DNA from: Desulfobulbaceae bacterium
GTDB taxonomy: Bacteria; Desulfobacterota; Desulfobulbia; Desulfobulbales; Desulfocapsaceae
NCBI GenBank assembly: GCA_024643445.1
Contig: JAHEMX010000017.1
Coordinates: 1 to 16,616, forward strand
DNA length: 16,616 bases
Reading direction: 5' to 3'
Below, in pieces: positions 1 through 6,901 of the stretch (position 1 is the stretch's first letter; the number at the start of each line of letters is the position of its first letter). The notes below the pieces were generated by a model that saw only the letters and a program-made list of their open reading frames with translations, made no database searches and was not told the origin of the DNA. A program made the translations under genes and the position numbers.

Positions 1-708
1 ACCGCGCCTCTGTCCGATGGTATACCGGTACAAACCCTGGTGGCGGCCGATTTCTTCACCGGCCGTGGTGACTATTGGCCCCTCCGGTGGTGCAGCATGG
101 ATCTGGTCAGCAAGAAAATCGGCCAGCCGGGTACCGCTGAAAAAACAGACGTCCTGGCTTTCTCTTCCCCTGAAATCGGTAAAACCGTGGCTTTCAACCA
201 AACGATAGGTGTCTTCCTTGAGCATCGAACCCAGTGGGAAGATGACTCGCTGCAGCTGCTGCGGGCGCAGTCTGGACAGGAAATAAGACTGATCCTTATG
301 TGGATCGAGTCCTGTTTTCAAGCTGATATCATCTTCGCGATCATCGATTCGGGCATAGTGTCCGGTGGCAACATAGTCGGCTCCTGTCGACATGATCATA
401 TCCATAAACAAGCCGAATTTGATTTCATGATTGCATATGGCACAGGGATTGGGGGTCTTGCCTGCAAAATAGCTCCCGGTGAAATAATCAAGCACGAGCT
501 TCCTGAATTGTTTTCTCAGGTCAACGACATGGATCTTGATGCCGATTGCATCGCCAAGCCACTGAACCCGCTCATTTTGTTCGTTGAAAGAAGGCAGGTC
601 GAGGTCCATTAAAAAACCGCTGACACGATATTTTTTCTTCAGGATCAGGGCGCAGGCGGTGGAGTCTACACCGCCGCTCATGGCGATGCCGATATGCGGC
701 CGGGTCAT
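1..708 (-). CDS. mnmA: tRNA-specific 2-thiouridylase MnmA (3' part missing)
   Basis: MnmA activates uridine 34 of Lys, Glu and Gln tRNAs by adenylation and puts sulfur on C2. The frame reads from an ATG at 708 to base 1 without a stop, giving 236 residues of a protein usually about 350-370 long; the C-terminal end lies outside the window. Visible are the PP-loop SGGVDS (residues 11-16), a TPNPCAICN block (85-93), ATGHYA (114-119), KDQSYFL (138-144), ESQDVCF (183-189) and GLYRYTIGQRRG at the window edge. The Cys pair expected in the family matches C92 and C188; C89 is an extra Cys where E. coli has Asp99. An AAGGAA stands about four bases before the ATG. The gene is divergent from the U32 gene, another wobble-uridine enzyme. 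The residue 35-60 region is shorter than in E. coli. Identity is firm. Confidence 0.95.
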   Translation of the reverse strand, partial: MTRPHIGIAMSGGVDSTACALILKKKYRVSGFLMDLDLPSFNEQNERVQWLGDAIGIKIHVVDLRKQFRKLVLDYFTGSYFAGKTPNPCAICNHEIKFGLFMDMIMSTGADYVATGHYARIDDREDDISLKTGLDPHKDQSYFLSRLRPQQLQRVIFPLGSMLKEDTYRLVESHGFTDFRGRESQDVCFFSGTRLADFLADQIHAAPPEGPIVTTAGEEIGRHQGLYRYTIGQRRG

Positions 709-851
709 TGTATTCCTTGCGATTACCGTTATTGTTCTGTAAAAACCAGTTCGTGCTGGTGTCGTATAGCAATCATCGATCGCCACGATACGGATTGCGA
801 TCAGAGAAATTAAGATAGTGCAGGATGAAGGAAAAACAAACAAGGAAGTCA

Positions 852-2114
852 ATGGCTCCAAAGATACCTGAGTTGCTCGCTCCGGCGGGCAGTTATGAAA
901 AACTGGTGACAGCCGTCCATTACGGTGCGGATGCGGTTTACCTCGGCGGGGTGAAGTACGGTCTCAGGGCAAGGGCCGGAAATTTTGACAATGAAGGGTT
1001 GCAGAAGGCGGTACGCTATGCCCATCAACACCATGTTGCTGTCTATGTAACGGTCAATATCATTGCGCATAACGAAGATATGACCGGTCTTGGCGAGTAC
1101 CTGTCCTTTCTTCAGGGAGCCGGTGTCGATGCCATTATTGTTTCCGATCCCGGAATCCTCGCCGTTGCAGCCGAAACGGTACCCGATCTGCCGCTCCATC
1201 TGTCAACCCAGGCGAACGTGACGAACTCACGGGCCGCTCGCTTCTGGTTTAATCAGGGTGTGAGGAGATTGAATCTGGCGCGGGAGTTGTCACTGGATGA
1301 AATTCGATCGATCAAAAACGCGGTCGGCGGAGAAATAGAGATCTTTGTTCACGGCGCACTCTGTATTTCCTACTCCGGCCGCTGCATGCTCTCGCACTAT
1401 ATGACCGGGCGTGATGCAAACCAGGGAAATTGCGCCCATCCCTGCCGTTACCAGTATGCCTTGCTGGAGGAGAAACGTCCCGGAGAGTATTTCCCGGTGG
1501 AAGAGGATGAGCGTGGCACCTACATTTTCAATGCCAAGGATTTGTGCCTTCTGGAACGTCTTCCGGAACTGGTTGCGGCGGGTGCTGATTCGTTGAAGAT
1601 AGAAGGGCGGATGAAATCGATTTTTTATGTCGGCGGGGTTGTCCGGCTCTACCGCGCCTGCCTGGATTACCTGAAATCCCTTGCTCCTGAAGCCTGGGAG
1701 CATCCCGGACAGATAGAAATACCCCCCCACCTGCTCGATGAGATCGCCAAAACCGGAACACGGGACATGACCCAGAATTTCTTTGATAAAAAACCGGGTG
1801 CAGCCGAAATGCTTTACCGCACGTCCCGGTTTGAGCAGGTCTATGAACCGGTGGCGGTAATCCGCCAGATCGGCGAGGGAACGCTCGTGGAAGCGAGGAA
1901 TGTTCTGCAAACCGGTGATACTATCGAATATATGCTTCAAGGGGCTGAAACCGAAGAAATGCAGGTAAATCGGATGAGCGACGAGCGGGGCGACACGGTC
2001 ATGCGTGCAAACCCGGGAGACCGTGTCTATATCGGATTTTCCTGCGTTACCGGGGGGCTCGAGGTAAACGGCATGTTCAGGCGCAGACGGGGACCTAGCG
2101 ATATATCGTCCTGA
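852..2114 (+). CDS. trhP: U32 family protein, TrhP/YegQ-like tRNA U34 hydroxylation enzyme
   Basis: This 420-residue protein belongs to peptidase family U32. Members with this architecture (E. coli YegQ/TrhP, about 450 residues) take part in prephenate-dependent 5-hydroxylation of uridine 34 in tRNA and are not peptidases in practice. It opens with PELLAPAGS, followed by GADAVYLGG, a TIM-barrel-like core, and the signature HGALCISYSGRCMLS. Four cysteines, C171, C178, C194 and C198, match the Fe-S ligand cluster of the family. A C-terminal U32_C-type beta domain follows from about residue 320. I chose the ATG at 852 because AAGGAAG precedes it at good spacing and the family motif starts at once; an in-frame ATG at 825 would add nine residues but has poor spacing. 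RlhA and UbiU/V are the alternatives; the first is longer, the latter shorter. Family certain, exact function likely. Confidence 0.85.
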   Translation: MAPKIPELLAPAGSYEKLVTAVHYGADAVYLGGVKYGLRARAGNFDNEGLQKAVRYAHQHHVAVYVTVNIIAHNEDMTGLGEYLSFLQGAGVDAIIVSDPGILAVAAETVPDLPLHLSTQANVTNSRAARFWFNQGVRRLNLARELSLDEIRSIKNAVGGEIEIFVHGALCISYSGRCMLSHYMTGRDANQGNCAHPCRYQYALLEEKRPGEYFPVEEDERGTYIFNAKDLCLLERLPELVAAGADSLKIEGRMKSIFYVGGVVRLYRACLDYLKSLAPEAWEHPGQIEIPPHLLDEIAKTGTRDMTQNFFDKKPGAAEMLYRTSRFEQVYEPVAVIRQIGEGTLVEARNVLQTGDTIEYMLQGAETEEMQVNRMSDERGDTVMRANPGDRVYIGFSCVTGGLEVNGMFRRRRGPSDISS

Positions 2115-2247
2115 CGAAGTCCGGCCGCAGGCGATAACTGATACATTGCAGGCTGTCGGCGCTAAAGGTGATGAAGTTCTCAGCTTTTATTGTGCCATGC
2201 AGGTGACTGATAAAGAAAAGATTTTATGGCGATGCTGCTGTCCAGGT

Positions 2248-3048
2248 TCAGCGTATGATGGATCCGTATTTATGATATCCCGAAGGGGCGGTGGTATTTG
2301 GCATCAGCATGCCCCGTTTACCGATAATCGTGCCGGGATTGGTTACGGAATTGCAGCCTGTTTGTGCGCTATCGCCGAGGATGGCGCCGAACTTGCGCAT
2401 ACCGGTGTCAACTATCCCTGATTCGAGAATGATCTTGATGGTGCCGGGAATGAACTTCAGGTTCGCACACTTTGTTCCGGCGCCAAGGTTGGTATTGGCG
2501 CCCAAAATGGAATCGCCGAGATAGGCAAAGTGACCTGCCTTGGCGTCATCGAAAAAAATGGAATGCTTGATTTCGGTGGCATGGCCTGCGACACATCGGT
2601 TGCCGATAAGACAATAGCCGCGCAGGTAGGCGCCCTGTCTCACTTCCGTGTTGTCACCGATAATCGACGGTGCCTTGATGGTGGCCCCTCCTTCGACCAG
2701 TGAGCCGCACCCTATCGTAATCCTGCTGCCGATAAGGATGGCTCCTGCCATGAGCAGCGTCGCACCGGCAAGGTGCGTGCCGTTTCGTGAAATGATCAGG
2801 CCTCCTTTGTTCGTGTCACCCTGTTCAACCCTGCACGTATGGGCGGGGATTTGCATGCCTTCATGGATAACAACCGGTTCTGCAAGCGGAATACCGCTGG
2901 TCAGAAGGGGCGGAAGAGCGGCTGAATAATCGTATGAATCCATATATGACTTCAGATTCTTCAGTCCGGACCAGACAGGCTCTCCTGCAGAAAAAACAGA
3001 GGCATGCCGAAACGCAGGAAGATTGAAAAAGGTATCTGCAGTAACCAT
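2248..3048 (-). CDS. Left-handed beta-helix acyltransferase, GlmU C-terminal-like, stand-alone
   Basis: The 266-residue protein has an N-terminal segment of about 60 residues (pattern F-x-W-x2-L-x2-L-x2-Y) and then hexapeptide repeats of a left-handed beta-helix. The blocks SIIGDNTEVRQGAYLRG, VAGHATEIKHS and HFAYLGDSILGANTNLGAGT closely follow the acetyltransferase half of GlmU, including the HxxYLGD-x-N-x-GAGT stretch. The C-terminal NPGTIIGKRG block is also family-like. There is no nucleotidyltransferase domain, so it is not a full GlmU (about 450 residues). It probably transfers an acetyl or acyl group from a CoA or ACP donor to a sugar phosphate or sugar nucleotide; substrate unknown. A GGGGA precedes the ATG by eight bases. 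It is convergent with the U32 gene, with about 130 bases between the stops and no clear terminator there. Confidence 0.8.
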   Translation of the reverse strand: MVTADTFFNLPAFRHASVFSAGEPVWSGLKNLKSYMDSYDYSAALPPLLTSGIPLAEPVVIHEGMQIPAHTCRVEQGDTNKGGLIISRNGTHLAGATLLMAGAILIGSRITIGCGSLVEGGATIKAPSIIGDNTEVRQGAYLRGYCLIGNRCVAGHATEIKHSIFFDDAKAGHFAYLGDSILGANTNLGAGTKCANLKFIPGTIKIILESGIVDTGMRKFGAILGDSAQTGCNSVTNPGTIIGKRGMLMPNTTAPSGYHKYGSIIR

Positions 3049-3113
3049 TTGAGTTTCCCCGTGTTGGTATTCACCTGAAAAGAGCTTACTATTTTACGAG
3101 AACCATAACACTA

Positions 3114-3141
3114 TTCTTGAAATACTATAATTGTTCAAGAA
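3114..3141. promoter_or_regulatory. Inverted repeat around a TATAAT box, between the beta-helix gene and lon
   Basis: TTCTTGAA (3114-3121) and TTCAAGAA (3134-3141) are a perfect 8-base inverted repeat with a 12-base spacer that contains a consensus TATAAT (3126-3131). No good plus-strand -35 box stands 16-18 bases before that box. On the minus strand TTGAAC (read from 3138) lies 17 bases before an AATAGT, a possible promoter for the beta-helix gene about 60 bases away. The layout is that of an operator over a promoter, but no regulator is identifiable. Confidence 0.35.
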
Positions 3142-3177
3142 ATTTTCCCGGCGGTGGGACTCCAAGCCAGAAGTATC

Positions 3178-3206
3178 TTGACTTCCAGGGGGGTAATGTT
3201 TAGGTT
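3178..3206 (+). promoter_or_regulatory. Possible sigma-70-like promoter for lon
   Basis: TTGACT (3178-3183), a 5/6 match to the -35 consensus, is followed after 17 bases by TAGGTT (3201-3206), only a 3/6 match to a -10 box. It would give a leader of about 120 bases before lon, with a small hairpin at 3255-3269 (GAGCG/CGCTC, five-base loop). I see no complete sigma-32 heat-shock promoter, although a CTTGAAA at 3116-3122 resembles its -35 half. Weak call. Confidence 0.25.
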
Positions 3207-3330
3207 TTCCAGCATTTTAGTGGGCAGAAAATAGTTGCGGACAATGGCTTAACCGAGCGGATTTCGCTCTGGCTTAGTTTGAAAATTAAAGAAGCAGGTG
3301 CGCTGCATCAGTGCAGCCGTGGAGGTGTGC

Positions 3331-5730
3331 GTGGAATTTAATGATTCACTCAGCATTGGCATGGATGATTTGTCCAGAGACAATGATCTGGAAATTCCGG
3401 AAGTTCTGCCGATGATGGCGGTGAGGGATGTCGTCATCTTTAATTATATGATTATTCCCCTGTTTGTCGGCCGCCCGGGCTCTGTTGAGGCCGTTAACGA
3501 CGCATTGAATTCGGACAAGCTGCTGATGCTTGTTACCCAGCGTGACGCTACAAAAGACAATCCGGTTCCGGATGACCTCTATGACGTCGGCATGGTCTGC
3601 ATGATCATGCGGACGCTGAAGCTGCCTGACGGCAGGCTCAAGGTACTGGTTCAGGCGATGTCCAAGGCCCGCATCGAGAAATATGTGCGAACTGAACCAA
3701 GTTATCAGGTATCGATCAAAGTCGTCGAGGATGAGGAAGCATCAGAAATTTCTGTGGAAATGGAAGCCCTGATGCGGACCGTGCGCGAACAGACGGAAAA
3801 GATCATGTCGCTGCGGGGCATACTCTCTGCTGATCTGATGATGATTATCAACAATATCGAAGACCCCGGCCGACTCGCCGACCTGATCGGATCCAATCTC
3901 CGTCTGAAAATTTCTGAATCCCAGTCCATCCTTGAGGAAGTGAACCCGGTAAAGCGACTGCGCCTGGTTAACAGTTTGCTCAGCAAGGAGCTGGAAGTAT
4001 CAACGGTTCAGGCGAAGATCCAGAATGATGCCAAGGAGGAGATGAGCAAGTCGCAGCGGGAGTATATTCTTCGGGAGCAGATGCACGCCCTGCAGAAGGA
4101 GCTCGGCGACGCTGATGAGCGAACCCAGGAGATCGAAGAGCTTGAGCACAAGCTGAAAAAAACGAAAATGGCGAAGTCTATTCGAAAAGAGACGCGTAAA
4201 CAGATTCGCCGCATGGAGATGATGCACCCCGATTCCTCGGAGGCGACCATCATCAGGACCTATATCGACTGGATCCTGGATTTGCCCTGGAAAAAGAGTA
4301 CCAGGGACCAGCTCGATCTGAAAGAAGCGAAACAGGTGCTGGATGAAGATCATTTCGGTCTTGACCGGGTGAAGGAGCGGATTCTTGAATTTCTTGCCGT
4401 CCGCAAGTTGAACCAGTCCACCAAAGGGCCGATTCTCTGTTTTGTCGGCCCTCCGGGCGTCGGTAAAACATCACTGGGACAGGCTATCGCCCGGGCCATG
4501 GGGCGAAAATTTCACCGCATGTCGCTCGGAGGCATGCGCGATGAGGCCGAAATCAGGGGACATCGGCGCACCTATATCGGCGCCATGCCAGGACGGATTA
4601 TCCAGGGGCTGAAGACAGTCAAGTCGAACAACCCGGTATTCATGATGGACGAGATTGACAAAATCGGCGCCGATTATCGGGGTGATCCCTCCTCGGCCCT
4701 GCTCGAGGTCCTCGATCCTGAACAAAATGTCGAATTCTCCGATCACTACATGAATCTGCCCTTTGATCTCTCCAAGGTCATGTTCATCACCACGGCCAAC
4801 ATTGCCGATACTATCCCGGGGCCGCTTTATGACCGCATGGAAGTTATTCATCTGGCCGGCTATACCCTCGAGGAAAAACTTGTTATTGCCAACCGCTACC
4901 TGCTGCCGCGACAGGTGCGGGAAAACGGCCTGAAAAAAGGTCAGCTGCGCATAGATGACGCGACCATTACCCAGATTATCACGCATTATACCCGGGAAGC
5001 CGGGCTGAGAAACCTCGAACGTGAGATCGGCAAAATCTGTCGGAAGATTGCCCGGAAAATCGCCGAAGGTGGCAGCGGACCATACACCTTGTCGGGCAGG
5101 AACATTGAAAAGTATCTCGGGCCGCCGAAAACCATACCCGAGGAAATGGAATCCCTTGATCAGCCCGGCCTGGTCACCGGACTGGCCTGGACCGAATACG
5201 GGGGGGAGATCCTGCACATCGAGATCAACCTGATGCCCGGCAAGGGCAAACTGATCATGACCGGTCAGCTCGGCGAGGTGATGAAGGAATCCGCCCAGGC
5301 GGCACTGACCTACTGCCGGAGCCGCTCAACGGACCTGCCGGTAAAAGAGGACTTTTTCGATACGACTGACATCCATATTCACGTGCCCGCCGGCGCCATC
5401 CCGAAAGACGGTCCGTCCGCCGGTATTACCATTGCGACGGCACTGTATTCCGCCATAACCGGAAAGAAGGTTCGCAAGGATATCGCCATGACCGGAGAGG
5501 TCACCCTGCGCGGACGGGTGTTGCCGATCGGCGGCCTGAAGGAAAAGGCTCTTGCCGCTCTGCGCGTGAATCTTACCAACGTGATCATTCCTGAGCAGAA
5601 CAAAAAAGATCTGGTGGAGATACCTGAAGATGTCCGCAAACGCATGACATTCTACCCGGTGAAGGATATGGACCAGGTCATCACCCTGGCCTTTGGCAAA
5701 ACGCAGAAATCGGGGCGAAGAAAAAAATAA
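3331..5730 (+). CDS. lon: ATP-dependent protease Lon
   Basis: Lon is a cytoplasmic hexameric AAA+ serine protease that unfolds and degrades damaged and regulatory proteins. The product has 799 residues (E. coli 784). In order: an N-terminal substrate-binding domain (about 30-230) starting with PMMAVRDVVIF, a long coiled-coil segment (about 230-320), Walker A GPPGVGKT (373-380), Walker B FMMDEIDKI, and a C-terminal protease domain with PKDGPSAG (catalytic Ser696) and GLKEKALAA (Lys739). The 43-residue Ser-Lys distance equals that of E. coli S679/K722. I prefer the GTG at 3331, four bases behind a strong GGAGGT; a GTG at 3298 would add eleven residues with weaker signals, and the ATG at 3361 lacks a ribosome site. 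mltG starts two bases after the stop, so the two are probably co-transcribed. Confidence 0.97.
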   Translation: MEFNDSLSIGMDDLSRDNDLEIPEVLPMMAVRDVVIFNYMIIPLFVGRPGSVEAVNDALNSDKLLMLVTQRDATKDNPVPDDLYDVGMVCMIMRTLKLPDGRLKVLVQAMSKARIEKYVRTEPSYQVSIKVVEDEEASEISVEMEALMRTVREQTEKIMSLRGILSADLMMIINNIEDPGRLADLIGSNLRLKISESQSILEEVNPVKRLRLVNSLLSKELEVSTVQAKIQNDAKEEMSKSQREYILREQMHALQKELGDADERTQEIEELEHKLKKTKMAKSIRKETRKQIRRMEMMHPDSSEATIIRTYIDWILDLPWKKSTRDQLDLKEAKQVLDEDHFGLDRVKERILEFLAVRKLNQSTKGPILCFVGPPGVGKTSLGQAIARAMGRKFHRMSLGGMRDEAEIRGHRRTYIGAMPGRIIQGLKTVKSNNPVFMMDEIDKIGADYRGDPSSALLEVLDPEQNVEFSDHYMNLPFDLSKVMFITTANIADTIPGPLYDRMEVIHLAGYTLEEKLVIANRYLLPRQVRENGLKKGQLRIDDATITQIITHYTREAGLRNLEREIGKICRKIARKIAEGGSGPYTLSGRNIEKYLGPPKTIPEEMESLDQPGLVTGLAWTEYGGEILHIEINLMPGKGKLIMTGQLGEVMKESAQAALTYCRSRSTDLPVKEDFFDTTDIHIHVPAGAIPKDGPSAGITIATALYSAITGKKVRKDIAMTGEVTLRGRVLPIGGLKEKALAALRVNLTNVIIPEQNKKDLVEIPEDVRKRMTFYPVKDMDQVITLAFGKTQKSGRRKK

Positions 5731-5732
5731 AC

Positions 5733-6806
5733 GTGCAGCCGGCAGCCGAACCTTCAGAGAGAAAACAGCGCTGGTACCAGGATATCAGGATAAGGGTTGC
5801 ACTTGTTGCAGCCCTTGTTCTTTTCCTGGCCGCGATCAGTTTCGCTGGCTGGTTTTTCGCTTATACCCTGCAACCAGGACCGCTGCTGCCTGAAAAACAG
5901 GTGATAGTCACTATCCCGAAAGGAGCCTCGATCCAGGAGATTGTTGCCATCATGGATAAGGCCGGGCTGATTCATGCCGATCCGCGGTTTATTCTTCTTG
6001 CCCGGCTGACCGGCTTTGCCGGCAAGCTTCAGGCGGGTGAATTCAGTTTGCAGACAAACCGGAAACCCGCGGATGTTATTCGCGACCTGGCAACGGCACG
6101 TCCTTTCGAGCACAGTGTCACCATACCGGAAGGCCTGGAAATTGAAGAGATTGCCGATATCCTCGAAGACGATGGCTGGATAGACAGGCTCCGTTTTCTT
6201 CATCTGGCCCGTGATCCTGCCTTCCTTGATGAACTCGGGCTTGGCGGCAGCTCTTCTGTCGAGGGCTACCTCTTTCCTGACACCTATCATCTCGTCAGAC
6301 CTGCACCTGGTGAAAAACAATTGATACGTAAACTGGTTGATCGGTCACTCTCTGTCTGGAAAAGCCTTTCCGGTGACGAAGGTGCCAGCAATCTGAACCG
6401 TCATGAAGCGTTCATTCTTGCCTCCATGGTGGAAAAAGAGACCGGAAGTCCCGGGGAGCGGCCCCTGATCGCGGCCGTTTTCCTGAACCGGCTGAGAAAG
6501 AACATGCGGCTGCAGTCCGATCCGACGGTCATCTACGGCATGGCCGACTTCGATGGAAATCTCCTGCGTTCCGATCTGAAGGAACCGAATCCCTACAACA
6601 CCTACCTGATTCCAGCGCTGCCACCGGGTCCGATCTGCAACCCCGGAAGAGAATCGCTGCAGGCCGTTCTGCTGCCGGACAAGAACGATTATCTCTATTT
6701 TGTCTCAAAAAATGACGGCACCCATCAATTCTCGAAAACGCTCAGGGAGCATAATCGCGCTGTAAGAAAGTATCAGAGAGGTAAAAGAGTACAACAGAGT
6801 AATTGA
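5733..6806 (+). CDS. mltG: Endolytic murein transglycosylase MltG (YceG)
   Basis: MltG is an inner-membrane lytic transglycosylase that cuts nascent peptidoglycan strands and so sets glycan length. The 357-residue product (E. coli 340) has a short cytoplasmic N-terminus, one membrane segment at about residues 20-44, a LysM-like subdomain (VTIPKGASIQEIVAIMDKAGLI region, about 60-115) and the YceG catalytic domain with EGYLFPDTY, ASMVEKETG (230-238), LQSDPTVIYG, NPYNTY and LPPGPICNPG. Glu234 in the VEKET block is the presumed acid, by analogy with E. coli Glu218. The start is a GTG two bases after the lon stop, without a strong ribosome site, which points to translational coupling. Pairing with lon is a matter of operon layout; no direct functional link is evident. 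Confidence 0.95.
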   Translation: MQPAAEPSERKQRWYQDIRIRVALVAALVLFLAAISFAGWFFAYTLQPGPLLPEKQVIVTIPKGASIQEIVAIMDKAGLIHADPRFILLARLTGFAGKLQAGEFSLQTNRKPADVIRDLATARPFEHSVTIPEGLEIEEIADILEDDGWIDRLRFLHLARDPAFLDELGLGGSSSVEGYLFPDTYHLVRPAPGEKQLIRKLVDRSLSVWKSLSGDEGASNLNRHEAFILASMVEKETGSPGERPLIAAVFLNRLRKNMRLQSDPTVIYGMADFDGNLLRSDLKEPNPYNTYLIPALPPGPICNPGRESLQAVLLPDKNDYLYFVSKNDGTHQFSKTLREHNRAVRKYQRGKRVQQSN

Positions 6807-6811
6807 AGCGC

Positions 6812-6839
6812 TGGAACTTTTCTGGAATTCTGCTATGCT
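6812..6839 (+). promoter_or_regulatory. Possible promoter with extended -10 upstream of nadE
   Basis: In the 95-base gap between mltG and nadE, TGCTATGCT (6831-6839) forms an extended -10 box (TG, one base, then TATGCT, 4/6), with TGGAAC (6812-6817) 16 bases upstream as a poor -35. It could give nadE and the genes behind it transcription independent of lon-mltG. Weak, by eye only. Confidence 0.3.
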
Positions 6840-6901
6840 CAATAATCTCGAAAACGAGGATGCCGAAAAGAGTTTTCATTCTACCGGGTTGAAAGAGTGC
6901 T

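Noticed and set aside
2115..2247. A terminator between the convergent U32 and beta-helix genes
   Set aside because: Only short imperfect stems are found; the TTTT at about 2187 is preceded by a three-pair stem.
3222..3238. A sigma-54-like GG...GC pair (GGCAG ... TTGC) upstream of lon
   Set aside because: The GG and GC are 12 bases apart rather than the strict 10, so it cannot act as a sigma-54 promoter.
4471..5217. A 248-codon minus-strand open frame inside lon, and similar long ones inside trhP (1290-1940) and the NamZ-like gene (15104-15796)
   Set aside because: They lie wholly antisense to well-identified genes, show no family motif, and are expected shadows of GC-rich coding sequence.
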